Shown here: in pieces, positions 17,823 to 25,948 of the stretch
Position numbering within the stretch: position 1 is the first letter of the stretch
How the letters are laid out: every line of letters begins with the position of its first letter
From: Acidimicrobiia bacterium
GTDB taxonomy: Bacteria; Actinomycetota; Acidimicrobiia; Acidimicrobiales; Bin134
Direction of reading: 5' to 3'
Assembly: GCA_022822905.1 (NCBI GenBank)
Contig: JAJDYE010000041.1
Location: 62,001 to 126,000, forward strand
DNA length: 64,000 nucleotides
The notes under the pieces: generated by a model
Told to the model about the DNA's origin: nothing
The model's database searches: none
Seen by the model: only the letters and a program-made list of their open reading frames with translations
Position numbers and translations under genes: made by a program

Positions 17823-17896
17823 TGGGCCGTAAGGGACTCGAACCCCTGACCCCCTGCGCGTCATGCAGGTGCTCTAGCCAACTGAGCTAACGGCCC
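17823..17896 (-). tRNA. tRNA-Val (GAC)
   Basis: The minus strand folds into a full cloverleaf of 74 nt: acceptor GGGCCGT pairs with ACGGCCC, the D-arm is TTAGCTCAGTTGGCTAGAGC, the anticodon arm is CCTGC-ATGACGC-GCAGG with anticodon GAC, and the T-arm contains GGTTCGAGTCC. The 3' CCA is not encoded. Confidence 0.95.
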
Positions 17897-17946
17897 GGAA
17901 TGTGCCAGGCTAGCAGCATCAGTAGCGAGTACGGGGAGCCGCTCAG

Positions 17947-19314
17947 ATGAGCACGAGGCGGGTCGCAATTGTTGGCGGGGGGTTCGCGGGGCTGAGCGCG
18001 GCCTACACGTTGAAGAAGCGGGGCATCACTCCTCTTCTGCTCGAGGCTTCCGAGCGCGCGGGCGGGCGCGGCAAGGGCGAGAGGGTTGAGGGGTTCTCCC
18101 TGGACATGGGGGCATTTGTTTTCACCACCACCTACGACACGGCCTTTCGCATCTGCGAGGAGCTGGGCCTGCCGCTTGTGGAGTCGACGATGATCTTCGG
18201 CCACCACCGCAATGGGAAGTGGGTCACCACCACGCCCGACCAATCGCTCCTGAATTTTGTTCGGCAGATTCCCGCGGCTTTGGCCATGGGCTTTCTCTCC
18301 CCCTCAGGCCTGCGGGCCGGTTCCAAGGTGATGCGGCAGTTGTATCGCCAGGAGGAATTCCTGAGCTTCGCCAGCGACAGCCGTCTCGCCGAGATCGACG
18401 ACGACGAGACCTTCGGCGACTACCTCAGGCGGCACAAGGTGCACGAGAAGCTGAAGATCTCGCTCAGCGGCCCCCTGAAAATGGTGTTGGGCGATGCCGC
18501 GCCCGCAGGCCAAGCGCTGATGCGGGCCTACATCGGAGAAACGATGCTCAGCGGCGGCAAGGTGTACATGCCCGAGCGCGGCATCGGCTCGTTCAATACC
18601 GCGCTGGCCGACGCCTGCTCCGATGCGATCCGGGTGTCGAGCCCCGTCCGGAGAATCACCGTGGCCGACGGAGCCGCGACCGGCGTGGTGGTCGACGGCG
18701 AGACCATCGAGGCCGACGCTGTGATCTGCGCCGTGCCCGGCACGCAAGTCTCTGCCCTCATCCCCGAACTGCCCGAAGAAACCCGCCGCGCCCTCAACAC
18801 AGTTGACTACTCAACCGGCTGCCGGGTGGTGATAGGCCTCGACCGCCGCCCGCTTCCTGCGGGGTGGCACGGCGCTCTCTACCCCGAAGACGACGACACC
18901 CCGCTGCTGATGGACCGGACCACCTTCCTGCCCGCCTGCGCTCCTCCCGGCCACAGCATCCTCGACCTGCTCATCGGACTCGACCGGGCCAAAGAACTCA
19001 TCCCGCAAGACGACGAGGAGATCAAGCGCCAGATGCTGGGCGCAGCCCGCCGCAACGCCCCTCCCGGCTCCGCTCTCCCCGCCGACGACGAGGGTCTGTT
19101 CTTCCGCGTGTACCGCTGGGAAGAGGCCCTGTGCATGGGCAAGCCCGGAATGCTCGCCCAGATGGCCAACATCCATGAGCAGCTTGCCGGGCGCATCGAC
19201 AACCTGCACTTGGCCGGCGACTACATGGGCATCCCCTCAGTAAACGGCGCCCTCTCCAGCGGCCACCACGCCGCCACCCAGGCCGCAGACGCACTGGCCT
19301 CTCGCGCTACCTAG
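17947..19314 (+). CDS. FAD-dependent amine-oxidase/phytoene-desaturase-like oxidoreductase
   Basis: 455 aa. The N-terminus VAIVGGGFAGLSAAYTLKKRG (residues 6-26) is the dinucleotide-binding fold for FAD, with the acidic end of strand 2 in LLLEASERAGGRGKGER. The C-terminal HLAGDYMGIPSVNGALSSG is the second FAD-contact motif of the amine oxidase/protoporphyrinogen oxidase/phytoene desaturase superfamily. It probably oxidises a hydrophobic or amine-bearing substrate. No carotenoid or heme genes are adjacent, so the pathway is open. It stands alone, convergent with the antiporter genes. Confidence 0.85.
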   Translation: MSTRRVAIVGGGFAGLSAAYTLKKRGITPLLLEASERAGGRGKGERVEGFSLDMGAFVFTTTYDTAFRICEELGLPLVESTMIFGHHRNGKWVTTTPDQSLLNFVRQIPAALAMGFLSPSGLRAGSKVMRQLYRQEEFLSFASDSRLAEIDDDETFGDYLRRHKVHEKLKISLSGPLKMVLGDAAPAGQALMRAYIGETMLSGGKVYMPERGIGSFNTALADACSDAIRVSSPVRRITVADGAATGVVVDGETIEADAVICAVPGTQVSALIPELPEETRRALNTVDYSTGCRVVIGLDRRPLPAGWHGALYPEDDDTPLLMDRTTFLPACAPPGHSILDLLIGLDRAKELIPQDDEEIKRQMLGAARRNAPPGSALPADDEGLFFRVYRWEEALCMGKPGMLAQMANIHEQLAGRIDNLHLAGDYMGIPSVNGALSSGHHAATQAADALASRAT

Positions 19315-19338
19315 GCGGGGCCGCTGGAGCGCTGGCCT

Positions 19339-20553
19339 TCAGCTACGCCTGCGAACTCCTTGCACTAGGCGAGATGTGCGCTGCCACCGGGAGCGGTGGT
19401 GCCTGGTTGGGACGCGGAGGGTTAGGGAGTCGGAGAACTGGTAGAACACGGCGCCGATGAGGGTGAGGATGATGACGTAGGTGGCGGCCAGCGCGCCGAG
19501 ATCGCTCTCGCGGGAGATGCCGAGCTCGGCGATGACGATCGAGAACTCTCCGTGGGCGATGAGGGCGGCCCCTGTGCGAACCCGGCCGGGTTTGCCGATA
19601 CTGGCTCGACTCGCTGCGATCCAGCCAGTGGCGAATTTGGTGGCGATGGTGACGGCGGCAATGACGACCGCGGCCACGGCTACATCGGGGACGAGGTCGA
19701 GGTCGACTTGCAGGCCGAAGAACACGAAGAAGACCGCAGCGAAGAGGTTGCGCAGCGGCAACAGCAGCCCGCGGGCATGCGAGACGATGTCGCCCGACAG
19801 CGCGATGCCCACCACGAAGGCGCCCACCGCCGTAGACAGGTTGAGGCGCCCGGCGATGCCGGCGAAGAGCAGGGTGCCGCCGAGCAGGGTCAATAACAGC
19901 GCCTCGCTGGACTGGCTCAAGGCGATGGCGCTCAGCCGGTCGCCGAGAAAATAGGCGGCTGCGAGCACCGCAATAACCACCAGCAAAGCCACAATGACGG
20001 TGACCGTGGTGCTCAGGAGTGAGCCGCCGAAGATCACACCCGACACGATGGGGAGATACAGCACCATGGCGAGGTCTTCAATGACGAGCACGCTCAGGAT
20101 CACCGAGGTCTCGTGGTTGCCGATGCGGTCGAGGTCGGCGACGAGCTTGGCCACGATGCCCGACGATGAGATGTAGGTCACGCCGCCGAGCAAGACGGCG
20201 ACGATCGGGTCGAAGCCCAGCAGCAGCCCGGCTATGAAACCAGGCGGGAAGTTCAGGGCGATGTCGACGATCCCGGCCAGCGTCGACCGCCGCACGTTGT
20301 CGATCAACTCGTGGGCGGAGAACTCGAGTCCCAGCATCAACAGCATCAAGATGACGCCGATCTCGGCCCCCACCTCGATGAACTCTTCCGACGCCGGCAA
20401 CTCGACGAGTCCGCCATCGCCTAAGGCCAGTCCCACCATCAGATACAGCGGAAGTGCGGGCAGGCCGACCCTTCGAGCCAGGCGGGCGACGATGGCCAAT
20501 ACCAGGACCACCGCCCCGAGCTCGATCACAAACAGATCGCCGGCCGTGTGCAT
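19339..20553 (-). CDS. Cation:proton antiporter, CPA2/KhtU-like
   Basis: 404 aa, about 12 transmembrane segments beginning with VIELGAVVLVLAIVARLARRVGLP. The sequence contains the CPA2-type segments LGLEFSAHEL, LLGGVTYISSSGIVAKL (crossover helix region) and LSTAVGAFVVGIALSGD. Such proteins exchange K+ or Na+ for H+. The gene begins 3 bp after the stop of a KhtT-like regulator, the arrangement of Bacillus-type KhtTU K+/H+ antiporters. It lacks the cytoplasmic RCK domain of KefC; that function is on the separate subunit. Confidence 0.88.
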   Translation of the reverse strand: MHTAGDLFVIELGAVVLVLAIVARLARRVGLPALPLYLMVGLALGDGGLVELPASEEFIEVGAEIGVILMLLMLGLEFSAHELIDNVRRSTLAGIVDIALNFPPGFIAGLLLGFDPIVAVLLGGVTYISSSGIVAKLVADLDRIGNHETSVILSVLVIEDLAMVLYLPIVSGVIFGGSLLSTTVTVIVALLVVIAVLAAAYFLGDRLSAIALSQSSEALLLTLLGGTLLFAGIAGRLNLSTAVGAFVVGIALSGDIVSHARGLLLPLRNLFAAVFFVFFGLQVDLDLVPDVAVAAVVIAAVTIATKFATGWIAASRASIGKPGRVRTGAALIAHGEFSIVIAELGISRESDLGALAATYVIILTLIGAVFYQFSDSLTLRVPTRHHRSRWQRTSRLVQGVRRRS

Positions 20554-20556
20554 AGG

Positions 20557-21045
20557 CTAGCCCGATTCGTTCAGAAGCTTGGTGGCCGCCTTCACCGCGG
20601 CCGGGACGCCGACAACTACTGCCGTGCTGCCGGCTTCAAGGCGGTCGGCACCGCCAGGAATGGGGATGGAGCCCGAGTCGTTGACGAGCGCCATGACACC
20701 TGCGCCGGTCTTCGCCCTCAGCTGGGCCTCGGCGAGGGTGAGCCCGGCCAGTGATGACTGCGGGTCGATCTCGATCCACGAGATCACAAGATCCTCCAGG
20801 CGGTGCACCGCGTCGTCGAGGTGCTCCAACACCGGGTTGCCGCCCAGCAGCTCACCGAGGGTGTGCCCCTCGTCCTCGGTCAACACAACGCTCTCGCAGG
20901 CCCGGTCGACATCCCTCTCGTCGTAGACCACCAGATCGCGCCGACCGGTCTGATGGACCACCACGCCGAGAAAGCGGCCCGCATTCGTCTCCAGGTCGAA
21001 TCGAACCCCCACACCGGGCAAATCAGTCTCAGTCGCCTTCCCCAC
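20557..21045 (-). CDS. KhtT-like regulatory subunit (TrkA-C/RCK domain)
   Basis: 162 aa. The N-terminal half (TDLPGVGVRFDLETNAGRFLGVVVHQTGRRDLVVYD) is the KhtT N-domain; residues 80-160 (ISWIEIDPQSSLAGLTLAEAQLRAKTG...) form a TrkA-C/RCK_C ligand-binding domain, with the usual SSLAGLTLAE and GVMALV elements. In known systems this peripheral subunit gates the antiporter in response to nucleotides or pH. It is the first gene of a two-gene operon with the antiporter, so the pair should control K+ or Na+ efflux. Confidence 0.85.
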   Translation of the reverse strand: MGKATETDLPGVGVRFDLETNAGRFLGVVVHQTGRRDLVVYDERDVDRACESVVLTEDEGHTLGELLGGNPVLEHLDDAVHRLEDLVISWIEIDPQSSLAGLTLAEAQLRAKTGAGVMALVNDSGSIPIPGGADRLEAGSTAVVVGVPAAVKAATKLLNESG

Positions 21046-21161
21046 CGATCTCTCCTCCCAGTCGTGGACAAGCCCGCATCACCAGCAATCTTGACAGAAC
21101 AACGCCACCAAAGTGACCGATCAGGCAATTGTGATTGCGCCACCTGTTAAGGTCTGCGCCC

Positions 21162-22334
21162 ATGTCGATTCAGGTTCGCAAATCATGGCGGCGTGTATTG
21201 GGGCTCGCGGCTGTGGCCGCGACTACAGCTGCACTATGCGCGGCGGTGGCCCTTGCTCCTGCCGCGTCAGCCCAATCGGCTGGGGATGTAGCGCTAAGGG
21301 ATCAGTTGATCGCCAATCAGGAGAACCTGCTGAATACCTACCGGTGCCGATTCAACGTCGATGTCGGCGCGGTGCCGGGCGGTTGCCCCAATCCAGATCA
21401 GGTAACGCCAGGGGTGGCGCCGCAGAACCCCACACAGCAGGACATCGACGTGCGGGACGGGCTGATCGCGAACCAAGAGGCTCTGTTGAACGTGTACCGC
21501 TGTCGGTTCGACGTCGACACCGAGATTGTGCCCGGCGGCTGCGTTGACGGAGCGCCGGCCCCTGAGCCGTTGCCGGCGCCGCCAGCGGGCCGCTACGACC
21601 CGTTCTACACCCAGTGGGTGCAGGTCGGGCCAATGGACGTGATCGCGCCGGCCGTGGTCGACCCTGCCGCGCTGCGGCAGGTGGCCGCGACCATCGAGGC
21701 AATGCTCGCCAACCGCCCCGACATCATCAAGGAGATGGCCCGCCACGTTTATGTCGTCGTTGCCCCATCGCGGATGAAGCAGGGGGAGCTGCCCGAGATG
21801 AAGGCGGTGCCACAAGCGGTGTTCGACGCCTGGGGGCAGCCCGACCGCCTCGACCATGAGGTGGTCGGCGGGTTCGGACCGTCGATTCCGGCGTTGCCGT
21901 TCGTGTTGGCGAGCGCAGACAACGCCTTGTGCACCGCCAATGACTCCCATCCCGATGAGGACGTGGTCGTGCACGAGTTCGCCCACGGCATCCACGCCGT
22001 GCAGCGGCAGGTTGACTCCAGCTTCGACGCGGATGTGCTTCGGCTCTACGAAGATGCGATCGCCGCCGGCCTCTGGGCGCCCAGCCACTACGCCGCCACC
22101 AACCACGATGAGTATTTCGCAGAGGTGTTCCAGTCGTGGGCCGATGTCAACTCCCGAGACGACGGCTTCGTGCACAACCCGCCCATCGCGACCGCCGAGG
22201 AGGTCGCCGAGCACGACCCAGACGTAGCGGCCTTCATGACGGAGTGGTTCGGCCACATAGAACTCACCTCGAATTGCCACCGCGACCCCGCCGCTCGCGA
22301 CAAACCCGTAGTCCTTCCCGAGGACCCGTCCTAG
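21162..22334 (+). CDS. Secreted zinc metallopeptidase-like protein with duplicated N-terminal motif
   Basis: 390 aa from ATG 21162. A signal peptide (Arg-rich start, hydrophobic 11-32, AAS-AQ cleavage near 37) precedes two near-identical segments at about 42-75 and 94-127, each reading D-x-x-R-D-x-LIANQE-x-LLN-x-YRCRF-x-VD...VPGGC. The catalytic region has HEFAHGIH at 271-278 (HExxH zinc motif) and NHDEYFAEVFQSW about 40 residues later, whose Glu probably is the third ligand. This resembles anthrax-lethal-factor-like extracellular peptidases (inferred). The duplicated Cys-containing unit may bind substrate or cell wall. No partner genes. Confidence 0.7.
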   Translation: MSIQVRKSWRRVLGLAAVAATTAALCAAVALAPAASAQSAGDVALRDQLIANQENLLNTYRCRFNVDVGAVPGGCPNPDQVTPGVAPQNPTQQDIDVRDGLIANQEALLNVYRCRFDVDTEIVPGGCVDGAPAPEPLPAPPAGRYDPFYTQWVQVGPMDVIAPAVVDPAALRQVAATIEAMLANRPDIIKEMARHVYVVVAPSRMKQGELPEMKAVPQAVFDAWGQPDRLDHEVVGGFGPSIPALPFVLASADNALCTANDSHPDEDVVVHEFAHGIHAVQRQVDSSFDADVLRLYEDAIAAGLWAPSHYAATNHDEYFAEVFQSWADVNSRDDGFVHNPPIATAEEVAEHDPDVAAFMTEWFGHIELTSNCHRDPAARDKPVVLPEDPS

Positions 22335-22444
22335 CCGCGGCGCTTGGCCAATAACTCCGCGCCGTCTCCGCTCAATTCGGGTAGTGCGATTGGCCGGGTT
22401 GAAATCGCTGTGGGCGCTGGTGCGGGTGGGGCCATGATGGTGAA

Positions 22445-23317
22445 ATGCGTTCTGTGGAGGAGCTTGTGGCTGCGGTGGATGCCGCGTTCGTCGAGACAGG
22501 ACGCGGGCTGGACGGGTGGCCGGATCCCCACCCTGATCGCAGGCCCCAAGAAGAGGAATATTCGCGGGTTACGAACCCGCAACGCTGGAAGATCTTGGCC
22601 GCCCGGGCCGAGGCCTGGTTCGCGGCTATGGCCGCCGCGGGCATTGCCGAGATAGAAGAATCCTCCGTGGCCTGGCGGGAGCAGCCGAGGATCCCTGTGG
22701 CCCACACCTTCCGAGCCGTGCCCTCGGCCCCGGGCGCAATCCCGCTCGTAGTCGCTTGGAACCGCCTCGACGAGGATGAATGGCCTGCCGTCGTGCTAGG
22801 TGCTGGCGACCCCGCCGAAGTTCTGACCATCGTCCCCGACTGCGCGTGCGACGCCTGCGACTCCGGGTCCCAAGACACCCTCGACGAACTCGACGAATAC
22901 GTGCTCAGCGTGGTGACCGGCGACTACCGCAAACTCTGGCGAGGCAGGAGGGAGATCACCGTCTACTCGAAGGAGCAAATGGGCTGGTCGGGCTTCGAAA
23001 GGCGGCGGATGAAGCTCTGGAAATTGCTACCAGGCCGGTTTGTGGGAACCCCGTCTGCGGCCCCTCCGGAAATGGCCGCCACCGGCTACTACACCACCAA
23101 GCCAAGCAGCTACCAGGGCAAGCCCAAATGGTTCCACGCCTCTATCAGAGCCATCGTCTACAAGTTGGTCAACAACAGCGACAGCCCAAAGAAGCTCCGC
23201 CGCCAAAGGAGCCGCCGCAAGAAGGTTGGCAAGAAGGTGGAACGGGTCTTGACCCACCCCAGAAGATGGCACCAACTCCACGGATCACCCTGGCTCGATA
23301 GCAACCAGAAGCACTGA
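22445..23317 (+). CDS. Conserved hypothetical protein, DUF6226-like
   Basis: 290 aa. N-terminal half has EELVAAVDAAFVETGRGL and PQRWKILAARAEAWFAAM, then DCACDACDSGSQDTLDELDEYVLSVVTGDY (residues 134-163), a Cys/acidic patch characteristic of the actinobacterial DUF6226 group. The last 60 residues are strongly basic (LRRQRSRRKKVGKKVERV) and look like a nucleic-acid or membrane-contact tail. No signal peptide or membrane helix. No function is known; the family name is my recollection and not certain. Confidence 0.6.
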   Translation: MRSVEELVAAVDAAFVETGRGLDGWPDPHPDRRPQEEEYSRVTNPQRWKILAARAEAWFAAMAAAGIAEIEESSVAWREQPRIPVAHTFRAVPSAPGAIPLVVAWNRLDEDEWPAVVLGAGDPAEVLTIVPDCACDACDSGSQDTLDELDEYVLSVVTGDYRKLWRGRREITVYSKEQMGWSGFERRRMKLWKLLPGRFVGTPSAAPPEMAATGYYTTKPSSYQGKPKWFHASIRAIVYKLVNNSDSPKKLRRQRSRRKKVGKKVERVLTHPRRWHQLHGSPWLDSNQKH

Positions 23318-23439
23318 GGCCAAGTGATTGAGGAAATTGCCGAACTACCCGATCCCATCGAGGGCCCGAGCTTGACCGAAGTGCTCGCAGAGATGAGAGG
23401 CGACGAGCGCTTCTAGATGCCACAGCTACCCTGAGTTCC

Positions 23440-23937
23440 GTGCGCCCTATGCTCGCCGTACTAGTGGTCATCGCTGTCAGCTGCGGCAGCGGTGCCGATA
23501 CCGCCCAGCTGCCCGACCCCACATCCACCCCGACCCCGCCGCTCACCAGCCTCGTCACACCAACCCTCGCCCCAACTGCGACCCCCTCGTCGACCGCCAC
23601 TGGAACGGCCGTCTACGTGACGGCATCGGGTCTGGAGTGCTACACCGAAATGACCGCCGACGTCGAATACGAACCCGGCATGGTCGACGAGGGAGAATTC
23701 GAGGGATTCCCCACGTTCGAAGAGGCCGTCGCGGACTGGTGGGAGAACGGACCCGGCAAGTACAACAGCCCAAATGAGCCGCTAACCCAGTCCTCCATGG
23801 AGGCCAACAAAGCCGGCTTTCGCGACAAACGCGGCAACATCCAACTGCACCTCTACGGCGAGCAATTCATCAATGGCCTCTGGGCCATCAGCAGAGTCGA
23901 GTTCTGCCACAACCCATCGACCTACATCCCCCGCTGA
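23440..23937 (+). CDS. Putative small lipoprotein
   Basis: 165 aa, GTG start. A short hydrophobic stretch MLAVLVVIAVSC ends in a possible lipobox with Cys15, followed by a Thr/Pro/Ser-rich linker to about residue 55 and a globular C-terminal domain with two Cys (LECYTEM and VEFCHNP) that may form a disulfide. It is likely exported and anchored outside the membrane. I do not recognise the domain. Gene order gives no clue. Confidence 0.5.
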   Translation: MRPMLAVLVVIAVSCGSGADTAQLPDPTSTPTPPLTSLVTPTLAPTATPSSTATGTAVYVTASGLECYTEMTADVEYEPGMVDEGEFEGFPTFEEAVADWWENGPGKYNSPNEPLTQSSMEANKAGFRDKRGNIQLHLYGEQFINGLWAISRVEFCHNPSTYIPR

Positions 23938-23953
23938 CCTAATGCGTCAAGAG

Positions 23954-23990
23954 TTGACGGGTTGACGGTTGACGGGTTGACGATTAGAGT
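23954..23990 (+). promoter_or_regulatory. Promoter with four TTGACG(G/A) repeats upstream of RES-Xre
   Basis: TTGACGG occurs at 23954, 23962 and 23969 and TTGACGA at 23977, spaced 8, 7 and 8 bp. The copy at 23962 forms a -35 with TAGAGT (23985-23990) as -10 after a 17-bp spacer, which would start transcription at or near the A of the ATG at 23997 and give a leaderless mRNA. The iterated heptamers are good candidates for binding by the Xre-like antitoxin that autoregulates the operon. Confidence 0.5.
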
Positions 23991-23996
23991 GAGTGT

Positions 23997-24605
23997 ATGA
24001 CTGAATCCCCATCGGACCTGAAGACGCTGCGCGCTTCCGACATTGAATGGGAGCAGAATCAAGATCAGATTCAGTCCAGCGAGCAGCTCTTGAATGAGAG
24101 CGTTGAAATGTTGGTTGACGCGTTCCACGAGCGTCTAGCGGACGCCCGACACCTCATCGAAAAGATCAGTGCAGACGAGGCCTGCGAACTCGGCGCCAAG
24201 GCAGCCGAGGTGGTTGTAGCCAGCGCCAGGTGGTCGCGGTTGGTCGGCGACCGAATCGACACATCAGAAGCTTCCAGAGTCTTGGGAATCTCCCGGCAGG
24301 CCCTGTCGAAGCGACAGGCTGCTGGGTCTTTGTTGGGCCTCCCCGGACACAACACCACCTGGTATCCGACGTGGCAGCTCGACATCGAAACCGAATCGAT
24401 CCGACCCGAGGTCCGCGACATCATAGGAGCGTTCCGAGATGCCCTAGGGGAAGGAGCCGACCCGTTCCTGATCGCCTCATGGGCCTCCACCACCCAGCAC
24501 GAAGACCTCAACGGCCTATCCCCAGCTAAGTGGCTCGCTGACGGCAAGGACACAGAACAACTCCGTCGAGCTGCCCAACGAGCGGCGGAACGTCTAACCC
24601 AGTGA
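23997..24605 (+). CDS. Xre/ParS-like antitoxin of RES toxin-antitoxin system
   Basis: 202 aa. A helical N-terminal region is followed by a helix-turn-helix, SEASRVLGISRQALSKRQAAG (about 88-108), and a C-terminal antitoxin domain of the DUF2384/MbcA type with FRDALGEGADPFLIASWASTTQHEDLNGLSPAKWL, where the final segment normally contacts and blocks the RES active site. The stop overlaps the toxin start by 4 bp (GTGA). Likely represses its own promoter through the TTGACGG repeats. Confidence 0.82.
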   Translation: MTESPSDLKTLRASDIEWEQNQDQIQSSEQLLNESVEMLVDAFHERLADARHLIEKISADEACELGAKAAEVVVASARWSRLVGDRIDTSEASRVLGISRQALSKRQAAGSLLGLPGHNTTWYPTWQLDIETESIRPEVRDIIGAFRDALGEGADPFLIASWASTTQHEDLNGLSPAKWLADGKDTEQLRRAAQRAAERLTQ

Positions 24606-25189
24606 CCGACTGGTCACGCTTCCCAACCTTCCGCATCACCCCCGAGACCAAGCTCTGGCGCATCCACAACACTGACGCTCATCCGGCCTACTTCAATGAC
24701 AGCGACAGCTGGCGATTCGGACCGCCGCCTACCCACAAGGGAAAGTTCGGCACCTGCTACCTCGGACTCAACGACCCCAGAACCGCTTATGTGGAGAAAT
24801 ACGGTCGTACCGGCGTGATCACCCCGGAACTGCGACACCGTGATGGACTTAGCGAACTCACAATTGCAAGCCCGGTAGACGTCGCCGATCTGACCAACCG
24901 CTCAGTCCTCGGGAACTTCGGTGTCACGGCATCACATTCAACCGACAGCGATTACGGCCCATCCCAAAGGCTTGCTGGCGACCTGTTCGATTCTTCGCTC
25001 GGCGGAATCCGCTACCGCATCAGCCATGACCCCCAGATGGAACTCGAAGCCATCGCCTTGTTCGGCGAGCCAGGCGAACACCCTGAGCGGTTCAATCTAG
25101 CCAAGACAACGAACCCAATCCCCGATGACCTGATCGACCTCTGCCGTGAATTCGGCATCGACAACCTCCCCAACCCCCTGCTCCTCTGA
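24602..25189 (+). CDS. RES-domain toxin (NAD+-degrading family)
   Basis: 195 aa, GTG start overlapping the antitoxin stop. The RES-domain residues are visible: an Arg in KLWRIHN near residue 20, YLGLNDPRTAYVEKYG near 60 with the conserved Tyr/Glu, and SSLGGIRYRISHD near 138 with Ser/Arg. RES toxins such as MbcT deplete NAD+ by phosphorolysis or hydrolysis. Being downstream of its Xre partner matches the family. Translational coupling should keep antitoxin ahead of toxin. Confidence 0.85.
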   Translation: MTDWSRFPTFRITPETKLWRIHNTDAHPAYFNDSDSWRFGPPPTHKGKFGTCYLGLNDPRTAYVEKYGRTGVITPELRHRDGLSELTIASPVDVADLTNRSVLGNFGVTASHSTDSDYGPSQRLAGDLFDSSLGGIRYRISHDPQMELEAIALFGEPGEHPERFNLAKTTNPIPDDLIDLCREFGIDNLPNPLLL

Positions 25190-25204
25190 CAAAAGTGTCC
25201 TCCA

Positions 25205-25256
25205 CAGAGCTTTTCCTAGGTGGAGGCCCAGACCGGCGACCGACTTCTGCGAATGA
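25205..25256 (+). pseudogene. Vestige of an ASCH gene 3' end
   Basis: This segment aligns without gaps to 28329-28380, the 3' end of the intact ASCH gene: CAGAGCTTTTC and the 22-mer at 25230-25251 are identical and at the same spacing. The reading frame is broken by TAG. It is therefore a decayed copy of the ASCH C-terminus lying outside the left island repeat, evidence of an earlier copy or of recombination at this spot. Confidence 0.6.
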
Positions 25257-25355
25257 CCCGCCTAGTCACAGGTGAATACCGATCGGCATCGAATTCATGA
25301 TGCCTGAACCGATATGACTTGACGGGTAGGTGCCAAGACCGATCAAGAGTAGGAG

Positions 25356-25709
25356 CTAGGAGTTCCGCCGGCCCTCGTCCGCAGGAGGACTCTCGTGTGC
25401 CGTGTCGGTATCGCTGATGGCGTCGAGCAACTCCCGGTGGCGCAGTTCATCGATTTCCTCCTTGAGCTGCAATCGGCGGAGCAATCGGAACGGAATCAGA
25501 ATTACGTTCCAGACCACGTACCACAACATCACCCCGATCCATGTCACAGAAATCACCAGCACCACCACCACAGGGGCCACCGGCACAGCCCAACGTCGCT
25601 TGGGCATTGCCCCGTAAACGACCGGAATGATGCGTTTGGCCGAACCTTCGAAGCTCAACGGGGATTCCATGATGACCTGCTCGGAGGGCAAGCTCTCCTG
25701 ACTGCCCAT
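25356..25709 (-). CDS. Small membrane protein of unknown function
   Basis: 117 aa. Residues 40-75 are hydrophobic (VPVAPVVVVLVISVTWIGVMLWYVVWNVILIPF) and form one long or two short membrane helices; the C-terminal 40 residues are charged and helical (LRRLQLKEEIDELRHRELLDAI) and probably cytoplasmic. It lies next to the left tRNA-Cys copy, transcribed on the same strand and downstream of it. No family recognised. Confidence 0.5.
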   Translation of the reverse strand: MGSQESLPSEQVIMESPLSFEGSAKRIIPVVYGAMPKRRWAVPVAPVVVVLVISVTWIGVMLWYVVWNVILIPFRLLRRLQLKEEIDELRHRELLDAISDTDTAHESPPADEGRRNS

Positions 25710-25748
25710 GTCTTCAGGCTAGAGCACCATTGCCAGCACACTCTCCAA

Positions 25749-25825
25749 TGGAGCGCCGGACGGGATTTGAACCCGTGAATCAGGGCTTTGCAGGCCACTC
25801 CCTTAGTCCGCTCGGGCGCCGACGC
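25749..25825 (-). tRNA. Degenerate tRNA-Cys (GCA) copy at left island boundary
   Basis: 77 nt including an encoded CCA, nearly identical to the tRNA-Cys at 40520. Acceptor GCGTCGG/CCGGCGC, anticodon loop CTGCAAA and T-arm ACGGG-TTCAAAT-CCCGT are kept, but position 8 is C instead of the conserved U and the anticodon stem has a T-C mismatch (GTGGC against GCCCT). It is likely non-functional, a duplicated attachment site or relic rather than the working gene. Confidence 0.65.
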
Positions 25826-25851
25826 GGGTGTGGCCGCCGGAGCGGCCAGCG
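25749..25851. repeat. Left 103-bp direct repeat of accessory island
   Basis: Covers the degenerate tRNA-Cys and 26 bp of its upstream region (GGTGTGGCCGCCGGAGCGG...). It matches 40520-40622 in the same orientation with four mismatches (about 96% identity) and similarity stops at both ends. The repeat pair encloses about 14.7 kb of accessory genes. Confidence 0.8.
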
Positions 25852-25948
25852 CTAAACCGCAGCCGCTCAATTGTCATTCCCCCTCCGTACAATCGGAGAG
25901 GTTTGTCCAGCAAGTTGCCTGCACACAGAACAATGGAGGGCACCAAGC

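Noticed and set aside
23324..23416. 30-codon frame after the DUF6226-like gene
   Set aside because: Looks slightly like an antitoxin tail (LTEVLAEMRGDERF) but is too short and has no toxin partner.
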